Below, piece by piece: positions 55,282 to 60,325 of a stretch of DNA of 60,325 nt. The DNA lies in NCBI GenBank assembly GCA_002480525.1, contig DLCH01000044.1:1-60325 (forward strand), read 5' to 3'. Numbering within the stretch: position 1 is the first letter of the stretch; every line of letters starts with the position of its first letter. The notes below the pieces were generated by a model, which saw only the letters and a program-made list of their open reading frames with translations, searched no databases and was not told where the DNA came from. Both the position numbers and the translations under genes were made by a program. Source of the DNA: Gammaproteobacteria bacterium UBA7803. GTDB taxonomy: Bacteria; Pseudomonadota; Gammaproteobacteria; Pseudomonadales; Azotimanducaceae.

Positions 55282-55347
55282 CCCTCCTCTCCTCTCACCT
55301 CTCGCCTCCCCCTTCTCGGCTCGCCCCTCTCGCTTGGTCAACAACCC

Positions 55348-55467
55348 GTAGGAGCGGCCTCCCGGCCGCGATGTCGACAACACCGGGGCAAACTCGCGGT
55401 TTGCCGCAGGCAAACCGCCAAGCCGCCGCGAAGCGGCGGCCGATCGCGGCCGGGAGGCCGCTCCTAC
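55348..55467. repeat. Inverted pair of REP-like palindromes (copy pair 3) with internal hairpins
   Basis: Exact 24-base units lie at 55348-55371 and, inverted, at 55444-55467. Between them are two more perfect hairpins: 10-base arms at 55396-55418 (GCGGTTTGCC-GCA-complement) and 8-base arms at 55422-55440 (GCCGCCGC-GAA-complement). The element lies between convergent genes, just beyond a terminator. Confidence 0.85.
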
Positions 55468-55477
55468 GTGGGGAGAA

Positions 55478-56260
55478 TCAGGTTCCGGTGAAGTTGGCCT
55501 CGCGCCGCTCGAGGAACGCCGCCACGCCTTCCCGGTGGTCGTAGCTCTTGAAACACTCCGCCAGCGCCTGAGTGTGCCGCTGCATGTGCCCGCCGACGTC
55601 GCCGCCGAGCCCTTCGTAGACCAGCCGCTTGATGCGCGCGTGGGAGAACGGCGAGCCCTTGGCGATGGCCGCCGCCAGCGCCCGCGCTTCGCCCAGCAGC
55701 TCGTCCGGCGCGACCACGGCATCGACGTAGCCCATGGCAAGGGCCTGCTCGGCGCTGACGAACTCGCCGGTATAGAGCAGCCGCAGCGCCTGGGAAGGGC
55801 CGATCAGGCGGGGCAGCAGCCAGCTCCCGGCGCCGGTGTCCGGCACCAGCCCGCGGTGCGCGAAATTCCAGGCGAAGCGCGCGTTCGGCGTGGCCAGACG
55901 GATGTCGCACTGGGACGTGAACTCGGCGCCCATGCCCACGGCCGGGCCGTCGATGGCGGCGATCACCGGCTTCGGGCACTCGACCAGCGGCCACCAGCGC
56001 TCCCGCTCCTCCGCGTCGCCCCGCAGGCCGCGCTCCTCCCCCGGAATGGTGGCCAGATCCGCCAGGTCGGTGCCCGCGCAGAACGCGCCCGGCACCCCGG
56101 TCAGGACGATGGCGCGGGCGGCCGGATCACCGCCGGCGCGCCGCACCACCTCGATGAAGTGGCCCAGCATGGCGTAGGTCATCGCGTTCTTCTTGTCGGG
56201 ACGGTCGATGGTGATGGTGGCGATGCCGTCCTCCACCTCGTAGAGCACGTGATCGGACAT
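55478..56260 (-). CDS. Enoyl-CoA hydratase/isomerase (crotonase) family protein
   Basis: The ATG at 56260 gives 260 residues. Oxyanion-hole segments are GAFCAGTDLADL and DGPAVGMGAEFTSQCD, the latter with the first acidic residue position. At the second catalytic glutamate position the usual F-x-x-P-E is replaced (FAWNFAHRGLVPDTGAGSWL), as in crotonases that are isomerases, hydrolases or otherwise not hydratases. It probably acts on an acyl-CoA in the cytoplasm, but the reaction is open. Confidence 0.85.
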   Translation of the reverse strand: MSDHVLYEVEDGIATITIDRPDKKNAMTYAMLGHFIEVVRRAGGDPAARAIVLTGVPGAFCAGTDLADLATIPGEERGLRGDAEERERWWPLVECPKPVIAAIDGPAVGMGAEFTSQCDIRLATPNARFAWNFAHRGLVPDTGAGSWLLPRLIGPSQALRLLYTGEFVSAEQALAMGYVDAVVAPDELLGEARALAAAIAKGSPFSHARIKRLVYEGLGGDVGGHMQRHTQALAECFKSYDHREGVAAFLERREANFTGT

Positions 56261-56391
56261 GGCGACGACTCCTGAAGACGTGGGAGCCTGCACTATAAAC
56301 CCCACCCCGGCGCCGCCACACCCCGTCCCGGGGAGATGCCGACGCCCGGGCATTCGGGTAGGCTCGCCGATTCGACCGACCGGGAGGACCC

Positions 56392-57570
56392 ATGGGACGA
56401 CTTCATTCCTGGCTGCTGGCAGCCTTCGTTCTTGCGGCCGCGGGCTGCGGCGGCGCCGGCAATTCGTCCGTGCCCGACGGCAGCATCGCCGACGGTGATC
56501 CGGCTCCTGGCCTGTCCGGGCTGGCGCCGGGCTGGAACGTCCTCGAGCCCGGCGGCGACACGGTGTGCTCGGACGGGTCGGCCTACCGGTTCTTCGTGCG
56601 CCCCGGAGACCCGGGGAAGCTGCTCGTGTACTTCCAGGGCGGCGGCGCCTGCTGGTTCGGCGCCAACTGCGACCTGCACCTGGACCCGAGCTACAAGCCC
56701 CGGGTCGCCCGCGACGAGCCGGAGCGCTACCGCGGCATCTTCGACTTCGAGCATCCGGACAACCCGTTCACCGCCTACACCGTGGTGATGGCCCCGTACT
56801 GCAGCGCCGACGTCCACCTCGGCAACGCCGTCGCCGAGTATCAGGCGCCGGCCCGCGAACCCTGGGAAGTGGACGGCGAGCTGCGGCCCGCCCACGAGGC
56901 ACATCCGGTGACGATCCACCACCGCGGGGTCGTGAACGCCGAGGCGGTGCTCGACTGGACCTACCGGCACGTGCCGTCGCCGGCCGAGATCTTCGTCACC
57001 GGTTCCAGCGCGGGCGCCATTCCGTCGCCCTACTACGCGTGGCGGATCGCCGACCACTACCCGGATGCCCGGGTGGCCCAGCTCGGCGACGCCGCCGGCG
57101 GCTACCGCCGGGCCGGCACCGCCGGCGGCAGCGACGACCGGCTGGAGCGCTGGGGCACCATCGACCACCTGCGCCAGTATCCGGAGTTCGCCGACGTGCC
57201 GGCCGGCGAGCTGACCTACGAGGATCTCTACATCGCCGCGGCGAAGCGGCACCCCGACATCCTGTTCGCCGAGTACGATGCCGCCGAGGACGCGGTGCAG
57301 AAGCGTTTCCTGGCCATGGGCGGCACGGAAACGCCGTCCCTGCTGACCGCGCTGCAGGCCAATCACGCGGACATCCGGGCCGAGGTCGACAACTTCCGCG
57401 CCTTCATCGCCGGCGGCGATTCCCACACCGTGCTGGCGCGCCCGGAGTTCTACACCTTCACCGCCGGCGGCCGGCGGATTCGCGACTGGGTGGCCGACCT
57501 GGCGGCGTTCCGCCCGGTGGACGACGTGACCTGCGACCCGTGCGACGTACCTCAGCTCACCGATGAGTGA
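56392..57570 (+). CDS. Pectinacetylesterase/Notum-like lipoprotein hydrolase
   Basis: The 392-residue lipoprotein (MGRLHSWLLAAFVLAAAGCG, lipobox AAGC) has the alpha/beta-hydrolase elements of the family: LVYFQGGGACWFGANC, the nucleophile in EIFVTGSSAGAIPSPYYAW, and the histidine in IAGGDSHTVLARPEFY. The family removes acetyl or acyl esters from polysaccharides or proteins. The substrate in this cell is unknown. It is anchored on the periplasmic side or outer membrane. Confidence 0.8.
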   Translation: MGRLHSWLLAAFVLAAAGCGGAGNSSVPDGSIADGDPAPGLSGLAPGWNVLEPGGDTVCSDGSAYRFFVRPGDPGKLLVYFQGGGACWFGANCDLHLDPSYKPRVARDEPERYRGIFDFEHPDNPFTAYTVVMAPYCSADVHLGNAVAEYQAPAREPWEVDGELRPAHEAHPVTIHHRGVVNAEAVLDWTYRHVPSPAEIFVTGSSAGAIPSPYYAWRIADHYPDARVAQLGDAAGGYRRAGTAGGSDDRLERWGTIDHLRQYPEFADVPAGELTYEDLYIAAAKRHPDILFAEYDAAEDAVQKRFLAMGGTETPSLLTALQANHADIRAEVDNFRAFIAGGDSHTVLARPEFYTFTAGGRRIRDWVADLAAFRPVDDVTCDPCDVPQLTDE

Positions 57571-57638
57571 CCGGCGGCCCGGCGGCAGCGGCCCGCCGGT
57601 GCTATGATCAGAGGACTTCATTCGAGGGTCCGCCGATC

Positions 57639-59279
57639 TTGATCCGCCTTCTGCTGTGCCTGTCGGTCGCACTGACCGGGGCCGGGGCCGTCCACGGCGA
57701 CACCGCCGAGGCCCTGAGGGTCTGGCTCGAGGGACTGGACGCCGGCGGCGGCGCCGAGGTCCACGGCGAGCCGCTGCATCACCCCGACCTGGTCGCCGGC
57801 GTCTACCGGGACCGCGACCACCGCCCCCTGTGGACCGGCGACGGTCCGCTCGCCGGACAACGTGCCGCGCTGGCTGCCGCCGTCGAGGCATCCGCGCTGC
57901 ACGGCCTGAACCCCGCGGCCTATCACGCCGACGCCCTGGCGACTGTGAAAGATCCCCTTGCCATCGAACTGCTGGCGACGGACGCATTCCTGACCCAGGC
58001 CAGGCACCGGGCCACCGGCGCCGTGTCGCCCCGCGCCCTCGACCCGGAATGGTTTCTGATCGCGCCCGAGGTGGACGCCCGCGCGCTGCTCGACCTCGCC
58101 GCCCGGGGCGAGGCCGACGTGGGCGCGCTGCTGGAAGACCTGTGGCCGGACAACGACGAGTACCGCCGGCTGCTGGAGGAACGCGCCCGCATTCTGGCCC
58201 TGGGCGAGACCTCCACCGCGCGGGTCCCCGCGGGACCGCTGATCCGCCCCGGCGACAGCGGCGAACGGGTGCTCGCCCTGAAGGAACGTCTGCTCGGGCC
58301 GGGTGAGCACACCCCGATCTACGACACCGAGCTCGGCGAAGCCGTGCGCGCGTTTCAGCGCGGCGCCGGCCTCGAGCCCGACGGCATCGTCGGCCCGGCG
58401 AGCCTGGAGGTGATGAACGCCTCCAGGTTCTCCTGGATCGACCGGATCGACGCCAATCTGGAACGCTGGCGCTGGCTGCCCGCCCACCAGCCGGACACCT
58501 ATCTGCGCGTCAACATCGCCGCCTTCTCGCTGCGGGTGATCCAGGCGAACGAAGACGCCCTGCGCATGGACGTGATCGTCGGCCGGCCCTACCGCCGTAC
58601 GCCGGTGTTCACCGAGACGATCAAGTATCTGGTGCTCAACCCGGACTGGAACGTGCCCTGGAAGATCGCGGTGCAGGACAAGCTGCCGGATCTGAAGGCG
58701 GACGCCTCGAAGCTCGCCGCCCAGGGCTACGAGGTCAGGCTTGAGGGCAGCGACACGTTCGTGCCGGTCGACCAGGTGGACTGGACCCCGGTGACCCGCG
58801 GCAATTTCCGCCATCTGCTGCGGCAGCGGCCCGGGCCGATGAACGCCCTCGGCCAGGTGAAGTTCATGCTGCCCAACCCCCACGCGGTGTATCTCCACGA
58901 CACGCCGAACCGGGACCTGTTCGCCAAACAGGAGCGCGGCTTCAGCTCCGGGTGCGTGCGCCTGTCGCGCCCCCTGGAGCTGGCCGACTGGCTGCTGCGC
59001 AACGACGGTCAGACCAGCCAGGCGGCGCGCATCCGCGAGCTGCTCGACGGCGGGGAGACCACCACCATCTACCTGCGCCAGCCGTTGCCGACCTATCTGG
59101 TCTACTTCACGGCCTTCACCGACGAAGCCGGCGAGGTCATCTTCCGGCGGGATCTGTACGAGCGCGACGGCGCCATCGTCGCCGCGCTGCGCGCCGGCGG
59201 CCGTGCCGGCGGCTCTGCCGGCGGCCCTGCCGGCGGCCTCGCCAGCTACCCCGCCGGCAGCACGGGAGCCCTGCCATGA
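57639..59279 (+). CDS. L,D-transpeptidase, LdtD (YcbB)-like
   Basis: I start at the TTG at 57639, which opens a signal peptide (about residues 1-20, ending AVHG); the upstream frame is open. The 546 residues have a peptidoglycan-binding domain (GDSGERVLALKERLLG to DGIVGPASLEVMN, about 206-260) and a YkuD catalytic domain with VYLHDTPNRDLF (His420) and RGFSSGCVRLSR (nucleophile Cys439). It makes 3-3 crosslinks in peptidoglycan. The C-terminus is a low-complexity Ala-Gly-Gly-x repeat encoded by 12-base DNA repeats. It overlaps the YcbK-like gene by ATGA. Confidence 0.88.
   Translation: MIRLLLCLSVALTGAGAVHGDTAEALRVWLEGLDAGGGAEVHGEPLHHPDLVAGVYRDRDHRPLWTGDGPLAGQRAALAAAVEASALHGLNPAAYHADALATVKDPLAIELLATDAFLTQARHRATGAVSPRALDPEWFLIAPEVDARALLDLAARGEADVGALLEDLWPDNDEYRRLLEERARILALGETSTARVPAGPLIRPGDSGERVLALKERLLGPGEHTPIYDTELGEAVRAFQRGAGLEPDGIVGPASLEVMNASRFSWIDRIDANLERWRWLPAHQPDTYLRVNIAAFSLRVIQANEDALRMDVIVGRPYRRTPVFTETIKYLVLNPDWNVPWKIAVQDKLPDLKADASKLAAQGYEVRLEGSDTFVPVDQVDWTPVTRGNFRHLLRQRPGPMNALGQVKFMLPNPHAVYLHDTPNRDLFAKQERGFSSGCVRLSRPLELADWLLRNDGQTSQAARIRELLDGGETTTIYLRQPLPTYLVYFTAFTDEAGEVIFRRDLYERDGAIVAALRAGGRAGGSAGGPAGGLASYPAGSTGALP
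59193..59240 (+). repeat. Four 12-base tandem repeats inside the L,D-transpeptidase gene
   Basis: GCCGGCGGC followed by three variable bases is repeated at 59193, 59205, 59217 and 59229. It encodes Ala-Gly-Gly followed by Arg, Ser, Pro or Leu in the C-terminal tail. In-frame repeats of this kind can expand or contract without breaking the gene. Confidence 0.8.
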
Positions 59280-60202
59280 GCCGACTGGTCTGCTGTGTCG
59301 CCCTGCTGCTGCTCGCTGCGCCGGTCCGGGCCTGGGACGACGCCCGTCTGTCCGTGCCGGTGGTGATCGACGAGCGCACCATCCCCTACCCCGTGTTCGC
59401 GATCTACGTGCTGCCGGAGCAGACATTCAGGGTCAGCTTCCGCGACGCGCAGGGCGGCGGCACGGTGCGGTTTCTCGAGGCGGAACAGCCGATGGGCAAT
59501 GCCGCCGTCAGCGCCCCCGCCGCGCCGGGTCTCTACCCCATGGAGATCACCAACGCGGCGAGCGGCGAGCGGGCGCTGGTCAACGTGTTCGTGATGACGC
59601 CGGCGGCGCGCATCGACCAGCGCGGCTACCTCAACGGCTACCGGGTCGGCAGCTACCCCAGCCAGCCGCTGCGGGGTCTGGAGATCTACCGGCCGCCGCC
59701 GGGCTTCGTCGAGCTCACCGCCGACAACGCGGACACCCGGCTGTCGCCGAACTTCCGGCTCGGCCAGTTCGTGTCGAAGCAGTCCCACGGCGACGGGCCG
59801 CGCTACGTGGTGCTGCGCGCCAACCTGCTGCTGAAGCTGGAGAACATCCTCACCACCCTGAACCTGGCGGGCCGTCCCACCAGCGGGCTGGTGATCATGA
59901 GCGGCTTCCGCACCCCGTTCTACAACCAGGCCATCGGCAACGTGCCCTACAGCCGCCACGTCTGGGGCGGCGCCGCCGACATCTACATCGACGAGGCGCC
60001 GGCGGACGGTCGCATGGACGACCTGAACGGCGACGGCAAGGTGGACCGGAACGACGCCCGCTGGCTGGCGGACTTCGTCAACGAGATGTCGCGCCGCGGC
60101 GACTTCGGCCCGCGCATCGGCGGCATCGGCGTGTACGGCAGCAACGCCGCGCACGGGCCGTTCATTCACGTCGACGTGCGGGGGTCCCTGGCACGCTGGT
60201 GA
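59276..60202 (+). CDS. YcbK/DUF882-like M15-type peptidase with a dockerin-like calcium loop
   Basis: The 308-residue protein has a signal peptide (about 1-19). The C-terminal M15-type domain has the zinc ligands in SRHVWGGAADIYID (His228, Asp235) and GPFIHVDVRG (His298). Between them lies DLNGDGKVDRND (residues 249-260), a complete D-x-N-x-D-G-x-x-D-x-x-D calcium-binding loop. E. coli ycbB and ycbK are also neighbours, so the pair is a conserved cell-wall unit. Substrate likely peptidoglycan peptides. Confidence 0.82.
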   Translation: MSRLVCCVALLLLAAPVRAWDDARLSVPVVIDERTIPYPVFAIYVLPEQTFRVSFRDAQGGGTVRFLEAEQPMGNAAVSAPAAPGLYPMEITNAASGERALVNVFVMTPAARIDQRGYLNGYRVGSYPSQPLRGLEIYRPPPGFVELTADNADTRLSPNFRLGQFVSKQSHGDGPRYVVLRANLLLKLENILTTLNLAGRPTSGLVIMSGFRTPFYNQAIGNVPYSRHVWGGAADIYIDEAPADGRMDDLNGDGKVDRNDARWLADFVNEMSRRGDFGPRIGGIGVYGSNAAHGPFIHVDVRGSLARW

Positions 60203-60223
60203 GCACCGCGCGGCGGGCGGCGG

Positions 60224-60325
60224 TCAGTCCCCGCTGAACGCGTCCCGGTGATAGTCCGCCGCGGCGCGCACCTCGCGGACGCCGATCTCCTCGGGTTCCG
60301 GGGCGTCCGCGCCGGCGAGCACCTG
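60224..60325 (-). CDS. C-terminal end of an unidentified protein (partial)
   Basis: On the minus strand a frame enters from the right edge and reads QVLAGADAPEPEEIGVREVR and 13 more residues, ending AFSGD at a TGA (60224-60226). Only 33 residues are visible, too few to name a family. The codon use is like its neighbours, and it is convergent with the YcbK-like gene. Confidence 0.4.
   Translation of the reverse strand, partial: QVLAGADAPEPEEIGVREVRAAADYHRDAFSGD

Overview
The window is high-GC DNA with dense coding, short intergenic gaps and many ATGA/GTGA start-stop overlaps. The gene content is that of an aerobic, Gram-negative, most likely gammaproteobacterial heterotroph. It has three TonB-dependent receptors, an outer-membrane porin, lipoproteins with lipoboxes, LysR/TetR/Rrf2 regulators, acyl-CoA and aldehyde dehydrogenases, a class III-type PHA synthase, and nitrite/nitric oxide reduction genes. 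I cannot name a genus from sequence alone. I see no tRNA, rRNA, CRISPR array or phage genes.

Layout. (1) 1-2.2 kb is a decayed edge: the end of an IS21-like element truncates a membrane-protein gene, followed by two broken methyltransferase genes (one in-frame amber stop, one internal deletion). (2) 2.4-18.2 kb holds a LysR/pirin divergent pair and a long run of small, mostly co-directional housekeeping or accessory genes (GNATs, DUF1801, GFA, YCII, DoxX, DUF2784, DUF4242, LysE, amidohydrolase). It includes an unusual protein carrying an EF-Ts N-terminal-type (UBA-like) domain. (3) 18.2-22.4 kb has a kinase-like phosphotransferase, then a TetR gene followed by an amidohydrolase with a palindromic operator, then DUF952 and metallophosphatase genes. 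(4) 22.5-28.6 kb on the minus strand has an aldehyde dehydrogenase, a seven-gene membrane cluster (c-type cytochrome lipoprotein, HupE/UreJ, membrane anchor, two DUF6644-like proteins, a 41-aa microprotein and a CcmI C-terminal-domain protein) and folE. (5) 28.7-34.3 kb has a TonB receptor, a LysR regulator and an NhaC-type antiporter. (6) 34.4-47 kb is a nitrogen-oxide region: DUF488-nnrS, an acyl-CoA dehydrogenase, nirS with an extra cytochrome c domain behind a haem-type TonB receptor, a divergent porin, a DUF454-nsrR pair, quinol-type norB and a small globin. (7) 47-60.3 kb has a penicillin-acylase-type hydrolase, a frameshifted DUF4136 lipoprotein, the PHA synthase set with a GNAT, a third TonB receptor, a crotonase, a pectinacetylesterase-type lipoprotein and an LdtD/YcbK-like cell-wall pair.

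How it fits together. NirS makes NO from nitrite and NorB reduces it to N2O. NsrR (an NO-sensing Fe-S repressor), NnrS and the globin are the expected NO-response partners. No haem d1 synthesis genes are in the window, so NirS maturation must depend on genes elsewhere. The strongest candidate for an undescribed system is the membrane/electron-transfer cluster at 24.3-27.9 kb. Three inverted pairs of a REP-like palindrome (at 24.2, 36.0 and 55.4 kb), plus a diverged single copy at 22.4 kb, sit between genes.
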